Shown in pieces: positions 50,554 through 61,841 of a stretch of 64,000 nucleotides of DNA. The translations under genes and the position numbers were made by a program. Positions within the stretch are counted from its first letter, which is position 1. Each line of letters opens with the position of its first letter. Below the pieces are notes generated by a model. That model was not told the origin of the DNA. It saw only the letters and a program-made list of their open reading frames with translations, and did not search any database. The stretch comes from Alsobacter sp045348435 (lineage in GTDB: Bacteria > Pseudomonadota > Alphaproteobacteria > Rhizobiales > Beijerinckiaceae), in NCBI RefSeq assembly GCF_045348435.1, contig NZ_CP157484.1, positions 4,774,001 to 4,838,000 of the forward strand, in the 5' to 3' direction.

Positions 50554-52149
50554 TCAGTGCCGGAAGTGGCGGCGCCCGGTGAAGGCCATCGCCAGCCCGG
50601 CCTCGTCGGCGGCCTTGATGACCTCGTCGTCGCGCATCGACCCGCCCGGCTGGATCACGGCGGTCGCGCCCGCCTCGGCGGCGGCCAGCAGCCCGTCCGC
50701 GAAGGGGAAGAAGGCGTCCGACGCCACGACCGACCCCTTGGCCAGCGTCTCGGGCAGCCCGGCGGCCCTGGCCGCCTCGGCCGCCTTCCAGGCGGCGATG
50801 CGCGAGGAATCCACCCGGCTCATCTGGCCGGCCCCGATCCCCACCGTGGCGCCGTCCCGCACATACACGATGGCGTTCGACTTCACGTGCTTGGCGACCC
50901 GGAAGGCGAAGCGCATGTCGGCGAGCTCGCCCGCGGTCGGCTGGCGCTTGGTGACGATACGCAGGTCCATGTCGTCCACCACCGCGTTGTCGCGGGCCTG
51001 GACCAGGAAGCCCCCCGCGACGCTGCGCAACGACAGGCCCTCGGCGCGCGGGTCCGGCAGGCCGCCGGTCACCAGCAGGCGCAGGTTCTTCTTCGCCGCC
51101 ACGATGGCGACGGCCTCCTCGTCGGCCTCCGGCGCGATGATCACCTCGGTGAAGATCTCCACGATGGCCCGGGCCGCCTCGGCGTCGAGGCGCCGGTTCA
51201 GCGCCACGATGCCGCCGAAGGCCGAGACCGGGTCGCAGGCCAGCGCCTTGCGGTAGGCCTCGGCCAGCGAGGCGCCCTCCGCCGCCCCGCACGGATTGGC
51301 GTGCTTGATGATCGCCACCGCGGCCGTGCGGGCCGGATCGAACTCCGACACGCACTCGAAGGCCGCGTCGGTGTCGTTGATGTTGTTGTAGGAGAGCTGC
51401 TTGCCCTGCAGCTGCCGCGCGGTGGCGACGCCCGGGCGGCTCTCCGCGGTGCGGTAGAACGCGGCCCACTGGTGCGGGTTTTCGCCATACCGCATCGTCT
51501 CGGCCAGCTTGCCGCCGATCGCCCGGTAGGTCGGCGAGGTCTCGCCCAGCTCGCGGGCGAACCAGGTGGAGATGGCCGCGTCATAGGCGCCGGTCCGGGC
51601 GTAGGCCTTGGCGGCGAGCCGCTTGCGCAGCGCCAGCGTGGTCGCCCCCGCATGGGCCTCGAGCTCGGCCAGGACGAGCGCGTAGTCCTCCGGCTCCACC
51701 ACCACGGCCACGTCGGCGTGGTTCTTGGCGGCCGCCCGGATCATCGCCGGGCCGCCGATGTCGATGTTCTCGATGCAGTCGTCATAGGCCTTGCCGGCCG
51801 CCACGGTGGCCTCGAAGGGGTAGAGGTTGACGACGAGCAGGTCGATCGGCGCGATGCCGTGGGCCAGCATGGCGGCCTCGTGCTCGGGATTCTCCCGGAT
51901 GGCCAGCAACCCGCCATGCACCATCGGATGCAGCGTCTTCACGCGGCCGTCCATCATCTCCGGGAAGCCGGTGAGGTCCGACACGTCGCGCACCGGCAGC
52001 CCGGCCGCCGCGATGGCCTTGGCGGTGCCTCCCGTCGAGACCAGCTCCACGCCGGCCCGGTGCAGGGCCGACGCCAGGTCGATGAGCCCGGTCTTGTCGG
52101 AAACCGAGAGGAGGGCGCGGGTCACGCGCCGGATATCGCTCGCCATCAT
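50554..52149 (-). CDS. purH: PurH, AICAR transformylase/IMP cyclohydrolase
   Basis: The bifunctional last enzyme of de novo purine synthesis (531 aa). The N-terminal MGS-like IMP cyclohydrolase domain is ALLSVSDKTGLIDLA through about 200, with TGGTAKAI. The C-terminal transformylase has RYGENPHQWA and the catalytic Lys-His pair in AIIKHANPCG. The start is MMASDIRR. It lies downstream of the heparinase-like gene in the same direction across 132 bp. Confidence 0.97.
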   Translation of the reverse strand: MMASDIRRVTRALLSVSDKTGLIDLASALHRAGVELVSTGGTAKAIAAAGLPVRDVSDLTGFPEMMDGRVKTLHPMVHGGLLAIRENPEHEAAMLAHGIAPIDLLVVNLYPFEATVAAGKAYDDCIENIDIGGPAMIRAAAKNHADVAVVVEPEDYALVLAELEAHAGATTLALRKRLAAKAYARTGAYDAAISTWFARELGETSPTYRAIGGKLAETMRYGENPHQWAAFYRTAESRPGVATARQLQGKQLSYNNINDTDAAFECVSEFDPARTAAVAIIKHANPCGAAEGASLAEAYRKALACDPVSAFGGIVALNRRLDAEAARAIVEIFTEVIIAPEADEEAVAIVAAKKNLRLLVTGGLPDPRAEGLSLRSVAGGFLVQARDNAVVDDMDLRIVTKRQPTAGELADMRFAFRVAKHVKSNAIVYVRDGATVGIGAGQMSRVDSSRIAAWKAAEAARAAGLPETLAKGSVVASDAFFPFADGLLAAAEAGATAVIQPGGSMRDDEVIKAADEAGLAMAFTGRRHFRH

Positions 52150-52281
52150 GCACCTTGTCGCAGGGGCCCGGTCGCGACGGGCCCGAAGCCCCGGAAAGGG
52201 CCATGTGGCGGGCGCGATAGCACGATCGGGGGCGGCGGGGAACCGTCAGGCGGGCGCGTCGGTCTGCAGCTCTCCCGCCGG

Positions 52282-54018
52282 CTAGGCGCGATCCGTCCCG
52301 TTGGGCCGTCCGGCCTCGCGCACGAAGGCCCAGTCCACGCCGGGCGTGGCGCGATAGCCGCCATGGACCACGAGCTGCTCCGACCGGCGCGCCCCGTCCG
52401 GGGCGGCGAAGAAGATGCTCTCCTCCAGGGCGATCGGAAGGCCGCCGGCCGCAAAGCGCCAGCGGGTCCCGCCCGGCAGCTCCAGCGCCACCGAGAGCCC
52501 GTCCGCCGCCCTGTCGGCGCGCACATGCGGATGCAGGTGGAACCGCAGCGCGAAGGCGTCCGCGCTGGCCTGGGCGCGGCTGGCGTTGACGACCGGGAAG
52601 GCGTCATGGCCGGCGAGCCGGGCGCCGTTGAGATCCAGCATCAGGCGCCGCTCGTGCAGCACCCCGAAGGCCGGCGCGTAGCCGTCATGCGAGGCCTGGA
52701 CGCCCACGGCGGGCTCCTCCGGCTCGCGCCGCGCCACGCGCTGCATCGGCACCTCGCGCGGGCCGGACAGGATGGGCGAGCCCAGGAAGGACGTCGCGTC
52801 CTCGGCCACGAAGCGGCAGGAGGAGGTGTCGTTGACGGTCGCCGTGGAGTGCGCGGCCGTGGCCCGGGCCATCTGGCGCCACTGCTCGGCCCCGGGCGGC
52901 GGCGCGCCGCAATTGACCACGATCCGGCACGGGCCGTCGGAGAACTCGAAGGACAGGCAGCCCGCATGGGCGCGGCCCGAGTAATCCTCCGGCGGCGGCG
53001 GCCCGGCGTCCATGACGACGAGCGCCGAGCGGGCCTGCAGGCGCTGGAACCCCGAATGGGGCGCGTTCTCCATCGGCTGCGACCGCGCGTCCGTATAGGC
53101 CAGCAGGGTCGCGAGCGTGTCGGCCGGGGTCGCGCTCATGCCATTGAACAGCGCCAGCGAGCCGTCGGCGTGGCGAAACATCCGCACCATCGGCATCATC
53201 CGGTCGATGCCGTTGAGGAGCGCGCGGGGCGGCTCGAGGCCCTGGCTGGCGTAGAGCTGGCGCAGCGGCAGCAGGTCCGTGAGCAGGTCGACCAGCGTGC
53301 GGGGGTTGCGCCCCACATGCCCGCCGTCCGGCAGCAGCTGGCGCTGCAATTCGTCGGCGAGCTGCCGCGAGGCGCGCCGCTGGGCGGCCGGGGCGGCCCC
53401 GGTGCAAATGGCCAGATAGGCGAGCGCGATGGCGGCCAGCAGGCGCCGCTCGCCGTCGTCCATGCGCGGCAGCTGCCGCTGCAGGCGCGCGGCCTGGCGG
53501 ACGATCGAGCGCAGGAACTTGCGGTAGAAGTCGCGGTCCGCGCCGTCGAGGATCACGGGCGACTGGCTGAGCCAGGAGATCAGCCGGCGCGCCGCCACGC
53601 CCGGCTCGGCCGCGACGCCGCCCGAGCGGCCGTTGAGGGTGATCCAGTCGTCCACCAGGGCGCGGGCGTTGGCGCGGGCCAGGGCCGATTCGGCCGCCCG
53701 CAGGTGCCGCAGCCAGCCGAACCCCATCAGCCCCTCGGCCCAGGCCGCCGAGGGCGGCGACAGCGCGAAGGGCGAGCGCCCGCCGGCCGCCACGACCTTG
53801 CCGGCGAAGGCGAAGTAGCCGCCATAGATGTCGCTGGCCACGGTGGGGTCGGTGGTGCGCAGATCCTGCGGGGCCACCACCAGCCGCTCCGCCGCCGCCG
53901 CGCCGGAGGGCCACAGCGCCCGGACCGGCGCAGCCAGCGCCCGAAGCGCGCGCCGCGCCCCCAGGCGCGCCACCAGCCATGCCAGGCGCCAGCGATCCGT
54001 GATCGCACGTGTCGTCAA
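52282..54018 (-). CDS. Heparinase II/III-family protein
   Basis: About 578 residues with an N-terminal alpha-toroid (residues 80-300) and a C-terminal heparinase II/III beta-domain (SGFQRLQARSALVVMDAG, HAGCLSFEFSDGPCRIVVNCG, with AHSTATVND as the core motif). Family members cleave acidic polysaccharides, but Rhizobiales homologues next to purH are uncharacterised. The start is ambiguous: TTG 54018 (LTTRAITDRWRLAWLVARLG) has GGAG 11 nt upstream and fits homologous N-termini; ATG 54111 has no visible ribosome binding site. Confidence 0.85.
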   Translation of the reverse strand: MTTRAITDRWRLAWLVARLGARRALRALAAPVRALWPSGAAAAERLVVAPQDLRTTDPTVASDIYGGYFAFAGKVVAAGGRSPFALSPPSAAWAEGLMGFGWLRHLRAAESALARANARALVDDWITLNGRSGGVAAEPGVAARRLISWLSQSPVILDGADRDFYRKFLRSIVRQAARLQRQLPRMDDGERRLLAAIALAYLAICTGAAPAAQRRASRQLADELQRQLLPDGGHVGRNPRTLVDLLTDLLPLRQLYASQGLEPPRALLNGIDRMMPMVRMFRHADGSLALFNGMSATPADTLATLLAYTDARSQPMENAPHSGFQRLQARSALVVMDAGPPPPEDYSGRAHAGCLSFEFSDGPCRIVVNCGAPPPGAEQWRQMARATAAHSTATVNDTSSCRFVAEDATSFLGSPILSGPREVPMQRVARREPEEPAVGVQASHDGYAPAFGVLHERRLMLDLNGARLAGHDAFPVVNASRAQASADAFALRFHLHPHVRADRAADGLSVALELPGGTRWRFAAGGLPIALEESIFFAAPDGARRSEQLVVHGGYRATPGVDWAFVREAGRPNGTDRA

Positions 54019-54111
54019 GGCTGGCGCATCTCCGCAAGGCCAGCGGGGCCAAACGCACCGCCATTCACCGAACGCTAACCATAACCGCCCGGGGCTCGTC
54101 TCGCCCACCAT

Positions 54112-54728
54112 GAAAGCATCATGGTTAACGCGATCTTACCGCCGGCTGGGCGGGGCGTCCTTCGCCCGGCCTTTCTGGATCCCCTTCCCGCGCCTGCGGC
54201 GCGCCGGGGATGACGGGGGATTTTTGGGGGCCTAGCCGTGAGACGCGCGTTTAGCTCCGCGGCGTTTCGGCCCGGAGGGATAGATGGAGGGCGGCGCGGA
54301 GCGGCGTCGCTGGGGGCCCCACGGCGAGTGGGGTAGGTGGATAGTGAAGCCGGGAGGCCGCCAGGCCCCGCCGCTCCGCGCGCAGCGTTTGAAGGATAGA
54401 AGAGCCGGTCCCGGGGCGCTTTCAGCCCCTTCGCGCTTCGCTGGTCGGACCTTCGGTTCCATCCGCCGACTCGACCGGGTCGTGAGCCCGGCTTCGACGG
54501 CCGCCGCCCCCGATCCACATCCGTCACGCTGCAGACGCCCCTCCGTGGACCGGAGCATGGACAGGGTTATAGGAATTTTATCCGATTGTCAAGTACCAGC
54601 CTCGCCGATGGCGGCTCGCGCCCCCGCAACGCTTGGCCGGGTGTCGACGTTTACCGTGCCGAGAGGCTTTCGTCGCCGGCAGGGCCGTCCTGCGGTATCG
54701 AGTCCTATTCGAAGCAGGATGCATCAGC
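54112..54728. other. 617-bp structured intergenic region, possible minus-strand RNA
   Basis: No confident protein gene. On the minus strand TTGACA (54592-54587) and TATAAC (from 54571, 15-bp spacer) look like a strong promoter reading toward 54120. The downstream sequence folds well: CCCCAC/GTGGGG (54317-54322 with 54328-54333), GGGGC/GCCCC (54413-54417 with 54425-54429) inside GGTCC/GGACC (54407-54411 with 54447-54451). A 108-codon ORF (54232-54558) of biased Pro/Ser/Arg composition fills it and is probably spurious. It could be a non-coding RNA or a long repeat. Confidence 0.45.
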
Positions 54729-55235
54729 ATGACCCGGTTTCAGGTTCTGGCCGTCGCGGCGGCCCTGGCGGCTTCGGCGGGCGCGGCCCAGGCGGCCGTG
54801 GAGCGCGTGCCCTTCCAGGGCGGCGCCGAGCGAGGCTCCATCGTGATCCGCACCGCGGAGCGGCGCCTCTATCTTCCCCTCGGCGACGGCACGGCGCTGC
54901 GCTACCCCGTCGCGGTCGGCAAGATGGGAAAGCAGTGGCATGGCGCGGCGCGCATCGACGGGAAATATGTCGAGCCGGCCTGGTCCCCTCCGGCCGAGGT
55001 GAAGCGCGACAATCCCCGCATGCCGAACGTGATCCCGCCCGGACCGCGCAACCCGATGGGCGCGCGCGCCCTGACGCTGGCCGGCGGCGAATACGCCATC
55101 CACGGCACCACGCGCGGCATGCGCGCCTCGATCGGCACGGCCGCGTCCTATGGCTGCATCAGGATGTATAACGAGGACGTGATCGACCTCTTCGACCGCG
55201 TGGCGGTGGGCGCGCAGGTCTACGTCACGCCCTGA
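54729..55235 (+). CDS. L,D-transpeptidase (YkuD family)
   Basis: A 168-residue exported enzyme. The signal peptide is residues 1-22 (VLAVAAALAASAGAAQA). The YkuD domain carries IHGTTRGMRASIGTAASYGCIRM with the active-site cysteine. It is shorter than the transpeptidase at 46694. The 3' end overlaps the convergent cfa gene by 16 bp. ATG 54729 is chosen for the signal peptide; an in-frame extension upstream has no start support. Confidence 0.9.
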   Translation: MTRFQVLAVAAALAASAGAAQAAVERVPFQGGAERGSIVIRTAERRLYLPLGDGTALRYPVAVGKMGKQWHGAARIDGKYVEPAWSPPAEVKRDNPRMPNVIPPGPRNPMGARALTLAGGEYAIHGTTRGMRASIGTAASYGCIRMYNEDVIDLFDRVAVGAQVYVTP

Positions 55236-56617
55236 TCGCCCGCCCCGGCCGCCGACGGCGACGCGGGCGCGTAGAGATGCGCCCGGCTCGGCGGGAGGCC
55301 CGCCGGGCCCTTCGCGCGCCGCGAGACCAGCGTCTGGAAGATCCCCACCGCCGAGCGCTCGAAGGCGAGCGAGCAGCCCGCCAGATAGAGCAGCCACATG
55401 CGGGTCTTCTCCGGCCCGACCTCCGCCTCGGCGGCGGCCCGGTTGGCGTGCAGCCGTTCGAACCACAGCCGCGTCGTCCGCGCGTAATGCTCGCGCCATC
55501 CCTCGACGTCGTGGACCTCGAACTTGGTGCGCTCCAGATTGGCGATCGACATGCCCAGATGGTCGAGCTCGCCGCCCGGGAAGATGTAGCGCACCAGCGC
55601 CTTGTACTCCGCCCGCATCTTGCGGAAGGCCTTGTCGTCGCCCTTGGCGGGCCGCGAGATGGCGTGGTGCAGATAGAGCCCTCGCGGCCTCAGCAGCCGG
55701 TGGATGGCGGCGAAATAGTCGCGGTGATTGTCGATGCCGACATGCTCGAACATGCCGATGCTGGCGATCTTGTCGAACTCCTGGTCGAGCGCCCGGTAAT
55801 CCTTGAGCTCCACCCTGACCCGCTCCGACAGGCCCAGCCGCTCGGCCTTCTCGGTCGCGAGCGCCGCCTGCTCCTTCGAGAGCGTCACCCCGGTGGCGTA
55901 GACGCCGTAGTGGCGGGCCGCGTGGCAGATCAGCGCCCCCCAGCCGCAGCCGATGTCGAGGAACCGGTCGCCCGGCTGCAGCCGCAGCTTCCGGCAGATC
56001 ATGTCGAGCTTGTCGCGCTGGGCGCGGTCCAGGTCGTCATGCCAGTCGGGCTGGAAATAGGCGCAGGTGTAGACCATCTCGTCGTCGAGGAAGAGGCGGT
56101 AGAAGGCGTTCGAGACGTCGTAGTGGTAGGAGACGTTCTCGCGGTTCGTCTCCGCCGCGCCGCTGCGCCGCGAGGCGTCGTCCTCGATGCCGCCGAGGGC
56201 GGGCGGCGCGTTCCGCGGGGCGAACAGGAACAGGCCGGCGGCCCGCAGCAGCTTCATCTTGGAGAGCTTGCGGGCGAGCTTGCCGGACTTGCCCTCCGGC
56301 CGGGCGGCGGCGAGGTCGAAGATCGTCCCGTTCTCGATCTCGATGCGGCCGGCCACATGGGCCTCGATCAGCGTGTCGAGCTTCGGGCGGCGCATCAGCG
56401 ACGCGAAGACGCCCTCGTCGGCGACGCGGATCCGCAGCCCTTCGGCCGGCCAGTCGGCCGGGACCGTGGCGCCGTCCCACAGCGCGAAGCCGAAGCCCAG
56501 CTTGAGCGTCTTGTGCGCATCGGCCAGCGCGGCCTTCAGCGCCGCCAGCCGCTTGCGCGCCTTGTGGTCGGGCGCCGAGTCTTGCCGCGCCGAATCTTGC
56601 CGCGTCTTGTCTTGCAT
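55220..56617 (-). CDS. cfa: Cyclopropane-fatty-acyl-phospholipid synthase family protein
   Basis: A SAM methyltransferase of 465 aa (Cfa/CmaA family) acting on unsaturated phospholipid acyl chains: NVSYHYDVSNAFYRLFLDDEMVYTCAYF, SAM motif FLDIGCGWGAL and FEHVGIDN. It may make cyclopropane fatty acids or related C-methylated lipids. The N-terminus contains a tandem-repeat DNA stretch giving DKTRQDSARQDSAPD (56571-56613), suggesting slippage. Start 56617 (MQDKTRQD). Confidence 0.9.
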   Translation of the reverse strand: MQDKTRQDSARQDSAPDHKARKRLAALKAALADAHKTLKLGFGFALWDGATVPADWPAEGLRIRVADEGVFASLMRRPKLDTLIEAHVAGRIEIENGTIFDLAAARPEGKSGKLARKLSKMKLLRAAGLFLFAPRNAPPALGGIEDDASRRSGAAETNRENVSYHYDVSNAFYRLFLDDEMVYTCAYFQPDWHDDLDRAQRDKLDMICRKLRLQPGDRFLDIGCGWGALICHAARHYGVYATGVTLSKEQAALATEKAERLGLSERVRVELKDYRALDQEFDKIASIGMFEHVGIDNHRDYFAAIHRLLRPRGLYLHHAISRPAKGDDKAFRKMRAEYKALVRYIFPGGELDHLGMSIANLERTKFEVHDVEGWREHYARTTRLWFERLHANRAAAEAEVGPEKTRMWLLYLAGCSLAFERSAVGIFQTLVSRRAKGPAGLPPSRAHLYAPASPSAAGAGDQGVT

Positions 56618-56743
56618 CGCCAGGTCATCCGCGCCGTCGGGCGGCCACTCTACCCAGGATGGACGCCGGATCAACGCGCACTCCGCCAGGCGCGGCGCGG
56701 AGAGGGGGACGGCCCGCGCTCAGGCGGGCCGTCGACCGGGAGC

Positions 56744-57433
56744 TCAGAACCGGTAGGTGACGCCGACGCCGACCAGCCAGGGATCGAGGCTGACCTTGGC
56801 CTTCACCGGCACGGAGCCGCCCAGCACCGCCTTGGCGTCGGGCCGCAGCCAGAGTTTCTTGACGTCGATGTTGAGGCCCCAATGCTGGTCGAGCATGTAG
56901 TCCATGCCGGCCTGCAGGGCGAAGCCGAACTGGTCCTTCACGTCGAGGCTGGTGAAGGCGCTCTTGGACTTCTCGCCGTAGAACACCGTGTAGTTCACGC
57001 CCGCGCCCACATAGGGTTTGAACGCGCCGAACTGGGTGAAGTGATACTGCAGGGTCAGCGTGGGCGGCAGCAGCCACACCCGGCCGAGCGCCAGGTGGTT
57101 GGTCACCGGCCCCTTGATGGTGAGGTTGTGGGGCGTGGTGCCCAGCACCAGCTCGGCCGCAAAGTTCGGCGTGAAGAAGTAGCTGATGTCGAGTTCCGGG
57201 ATGACGGTGTCCGACACCGAGATCTTGTCGGTGAGCGGCACGCCGCCGACCACGACGCTGCGGGTCGATTCCTGCGGCAGCACCGCGAGGCCGCGGACGC
57301 GCACCATCCACGGGCTCGGCGCGGCCGCGACGAAGATCGGGGCCTTGGCGGTCGGAAGGTCCGCCGCCTGGGCGGACATCGGCGCGCAGCCCAGCAGCGC
57401 GGCCGCAAACGCGGCGATGGCGGTGTATTTCAT
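56744..57433 (-). CDS. ompW: OmpW-family outer membrane protein
   Basis: A 229-residue eight-stranded beta-barrel porin. A signal peptide (to about residue 24, PMSAQAADL) precedes alternating aromatic/hydrophobic strands; the final residue is Phe (VGVTYRF), as needed for BAM insertion. LGTTPHNLTIKG, YVGAGVNYTVFY and DKHWGLN-like strands are typical of OmpW. It probably transports small hydrophobic molecules. Start 57433 (MKYTAIAAFAAAL). Confidence 0.92.
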   Translation of the reverse strand: MKYTAIAAFAAALLGCAPMSAQAADLPTAKAPIFVAAAPSPWMVRVRGLAVLPQESTRSVVVGGVPLTDKISVSDTVIPELDISYFFTPNFAAELVLGTTPHNLTIKGPVTNHLALGRVWLLPPTLTLQYHFTQFGAFKPYVGAGVNYTVFYGEKSKSAFTSLDVKDQFGFALQAGMDYMLDQHWGLNIDVKKLWLRPDAKAVLGGSVPVKAKVSLDPWLVGVGVTYRF

Positions 57434-57568
57434 GGCAAAGCCCCCAGCCTGGAAGTGCAAGGTCGGTCGAGCGACCCGTCTGGGGGTGATGCGCCTCGCC
57501 GGCGCGCGTGGAATTGCGCTAAATCAACCTGCGCGAGCTTGAACGGGGCTGTTGCACGCCGGCAACAA

Positions 57569-57802
57569 TCAGAAATCGCTGATCAGCCCCTTGATCTCCC
57601 AGTCGCCGTAGCGCACGGGTTCAAGCCCGCCGCGCCCGTCGCGCTCGGGCGGCGGGGCCTCGGCCTTCGCGTCGCGGGCGGCGCGGCGGGCGGCGGCTTC
57701 CTCCAGGGCGCGCCGCGCGGCCGGGCTGAGCGCCTTGTCGGGCTCCGGAGCGGACGGCTCCGGGGCGGCCGGAGGGATGGAAGGATGGTCGGCGTCGGTC
57801 AT
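57569..57802 (-). CDS. SDHAF4 (DUF1674) succinate dehydrogenase assembly factor
   Basis: A 77-residue protein ending RYGDWEIKGLISDF, the DUF1674/SDHAF4 signature. In mitochondria and alphaproteobacteria SDHAF4 helps flavinylated SdhA assemble. The preceding part is Ala/Pro/Glu-rich. Divergent from the RsmB-like gene, an arrangement common in Rhizobiales. Confidence 0.9.
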   Translation of the reverse strand: MTDADHPSIPPAAPEPSAPEPDKALSPAARRALEEAAARRAARDAKAEAPPPERDGRGGLEPVRYGDWEIKGLISDF

Positions 57803-57933
57803 GGTCGTGCTCTGGCGCGGCGAGGACAGGACGGAAGGCCGCGGGGTCTGGCGATCATAAAGAGCGCCCGCCCGCGAAGATCAACGCCATGCGGCGATCG
57901 GGCTCGCTCCCGGGACGCCCGAAGGACGACGCG

Positions 57934-59355
57934 ATGACGCAGAACGAGAAGCCCGCAGGCCGATCCGGACCGGACCGCAAGGGCCGCCCCGCCCGCAAGG
58001 GCGCGGCGCCCGGCAAGCCCGCCCGTCCGGCGCAGGACCCGGACGCCCCGGGCCTGCCCGCGCGCCGGCTCGCCGCCGAGGCGGTCGCCGCCGTGCTGGA
58101 CGAACGCCGCGCCCTCGACGAGACGCTGGACCGGCTGCTGGAGGGAGAGCGCGCCGCCAAGATGGAGGACCGCGACCGGGCGCTCACGCGCGCCATCGCG
58201 ACGGTGGCGATCCGGCATTTCGGCACGATCCGCAAGACCCTGCTGGCGCGTCTGAAGAGCGGCATGCCGGAGGATTCCGGCCTCTTCGCCGCGGCCCTCT
58301 CGACCGGGCTAGCGCAGTTGCTGTGGCTGGACGTGCCGGACCACGCCGCCGTCGACCTGACGATCCGGCTGATCCAGTCCGACCGCAAGGCCGAGCGCTA
58401 TGCTGGGCTCGCCAATGCGGTGCTGCGCCGGATCGGCCGCGAGAAGGACGCCATCCTGGCCGCGCGCGACCCGCTCGCCGACGACGCCCCCGCCTGGCTG
58501 GCGGCGCGCTGGACGCAGCGCTACGGGGCCGACGCGGCCGCCCGCATCGCCGCCGCGCAGACGCAGGAGGCCTCCGTCGACCTCACCGTGAAGGCCGACC
58601 CGCAGCTGTGGGCCGAGCGTCTCGACGCCATCGTGCTGCCCACCGGCTCCCTGCGGCTGAGAAACCGCGCCGCGCTGCCCAGCCTGCCGGGCTACGACGA
58701 GGGCGCCTGGTGGGTGCAGGACGCGGCGGCCGCCATCCCGGCCCGCCTGCTGGCGGTCCGGCCCGGCGAACGCGTCGCGGACCTGTGCGCGGCGCCGGGC
58801 GGCAAGACCGCCCAGCTCGCCGCGGCGGGCGCGACCGTGCTGGCGGTGGACCGCTCGGAGGTCCGCCTGAAGCGGCTCCAGGCCAATATGGACCGCCTGG
58901 GCCTGACCGTGGAGACGCGCGCCGTCGACGCGCTGCAGCTCGACGAGCCGGAGGGCTTCGACGCCATCCTGCTGGACGCGCCCTGCACGGCGACCGGCAC
59001 GCTGCGCCGGCATCCGGACGTGGCCTGGACCAAGGAGGAGGGCGACCTCGTGCGGCTCGCCAGCCTGCAGACGCGCCTGCTCGACAAGGCCGCCGCGATG
59101 CTGAAGCCGGGCGGCCGGCTGGTCTATTGCGTCTGCTCGCTGGAGCCCGAGGAGGGCGAGCGGCAGATCTCCATGCTGCTGGCCCGCAACGCCGCGCTGA
59201 GCCGCGCGCCGATCACGGCCGACGAGGCCGGCGCGCCGGACGCGGTGTCCCCGGAGGGCGACCTGCGCACGCTGCCCTTCATGCTGCCGCACGAGGAGCC
59301 GCGCCTCTCCGGCATGGACGGCTTCTACGCCGCCCGCCTCGAAAAAGCCCGCTGA
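57934..59355 (+). CDS. rsmB: RsmB-type rRNA/tRNA (cytosine-C5) methyltransferase
   Basis: A 473-residue RsmB/NOP-family RNA m5C methyltransferase. The N-terminal NusB-like domain (about 55-200) is followed by a Rossmann SAM domain: LCAAPGGKTAQLA, DAPCTATGTLRRHPD with one catalytic cysteine, and YCVCSLEPEEGE with the other. GAAGGA upstream of ATG 57934 supports it over ATG 57889. The likely target is 16S rRNA C967, as for RsmB; a tRNA target is possible. Confidence 0.9.
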   Translation: MTQNEKPAGRSGPDRKGRPARKGAAPGKPARPAQDPDAPGLPARRLAAEAVAAVLDERRALDETLDRLLEGERAAKMEDRDRALTRAIATVAIRHFGTIRKTLLARLKSGMPEDSGLFAAALSTGLAQLLWLDVPDHAAVDLTIRLIQSDRKAERYAGLANAVLRRIGREKDAILAARDPLADDAPAWLAARWTQRYGADAAARIAAAQTQEASVDLTVKADPQLWAERLDAIVLPTGSLRLRNRAALPSLPGYDEGAWWVQDAAAAIPARLLAVRPGERVADLCAAPGGKTAQLAAAGATVLAVDRSEVRLKRLQANMDRLGLTVETRAVDALQLDEPEGFDAILLDAPCTATGTLRRHPDVAWTKEEGDLVRLASLQTRLLDKAAAMLKPGGRLVYCVCSLEPEEGERQISMLLARNAALSRAPITADEAGAPDAVSPEGDLRTLPFMLPHEEPRLSGMDGFYAARLEKAR

Positions 59356-59418
59356 CCGCGCGCGCCGTCCTTCCCCGGCCTCCCTCGCGGAAGGTCGGGA
59401 CGGGACGTGGGCCCGCTC

Positions 59419-61362
<1,944 letters not shown>

Positions 61363-61524
61363 TGCGCTTTCTCCCAAAACGCGCGACCGCCCTTCGGCGG
61401 CCGTGACAACTCGCAGACGCAAGGGGGCCGCGGGGTCGACTCCTCTTTGCGCGCATTATGCGGACCGCCTGTTTTCGCGGCAAGGCGCAGCGGCGTCGTG
61501 CTTTGGTCGGGGCGACTTTGGGGG

Positions 61525-61593
61525 GAAGCAGGCCGACGCCGCGCGACTGAACTCGACGCGGACGGCGGCGTCGAGCGTGTGTTGGAGGAATGA
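61525..61593 (+). pseudogene. Remnant of a YefM-type antitoxin (C-terminal end)
   Basis: A short in-frame stretch reading GEAGRRRATELDADGGVERVLEE ends with TGA at 61591-61593, overlapping the toxin ATG as in intact yefM-yoeB pairs. The tail resembles the ELEAG.G.ERELIE end of YefM antitoxins. No YefM-like DNA-binding N-terminus exists upstream: the frame there has no start and unrelated sequence through the acs promoter region. Confidence 0.55.
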
Positions 61594-61841
61594 GGATCGT
61601 CTTCAGCCAGGCGGCTTGGGACGACTATCTTCATTGGCGGCAGATGGACCGCAAGATGCTCCAGCGGATCGAAGGGCTCATCAAGGAGTGCTTGCGGACT
61701 TCCTTCGCCGGACGAGGCAAGCCCGAGCCTCTGCGGGGCGAGCTTTCCGGCTGCTGGTCCCGGCCCATCGACCTGGAGCGCAGGCTCGTCTGCCGCGTCG
61801 AGGCGGACGCCTTGCAGATCGCCCAATGCCGCTACCATTAG
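61590..61841 (+). CDS. yoeB: YoeB/Txe-family toxin lacking the terminal tyrosine
   Basis: An 83-residue ribosome-dependent mRNA interferase homologue, aligned with E. coli YoeB over its whole length (SQAAWDDYLHW, GRGKPEPL, SGCWSRPI, CRYH). Catalytic residues E46, R65 and H83 are present, but the final Y84 is absent: the reading frame is CAT-TAG-TGA, so the Tyr codon appears to have become an amber stop just before the original TGA. The antitoxin is reduced to a remnant. Confidence 0.85.
   Translation: MRIVFSQAAWDDYLHWRQMDRKMLQRIEGLIKECLRTSFAGRGKPEPLRGELSGCWSRPIDLERRLVCRVEADALQIAQCRYH

Noticed and set aside
50557..54078. 1173-codon open frame on the plus strand opposite purH and the heparinase gene
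   Set aside because: It is antisense to two well-supported genes. Its translation is His/Arg/Gly/Gln-rich without domains, a typical result of high-GC codon bias.
54232..54558. 108-codon minus-strand ORF
   Set aside because: Composition dominated by Pro, Ser, Arg and Gly with no homologous pattern; it lies inside a structured region more consistent with RNA or a repeat.
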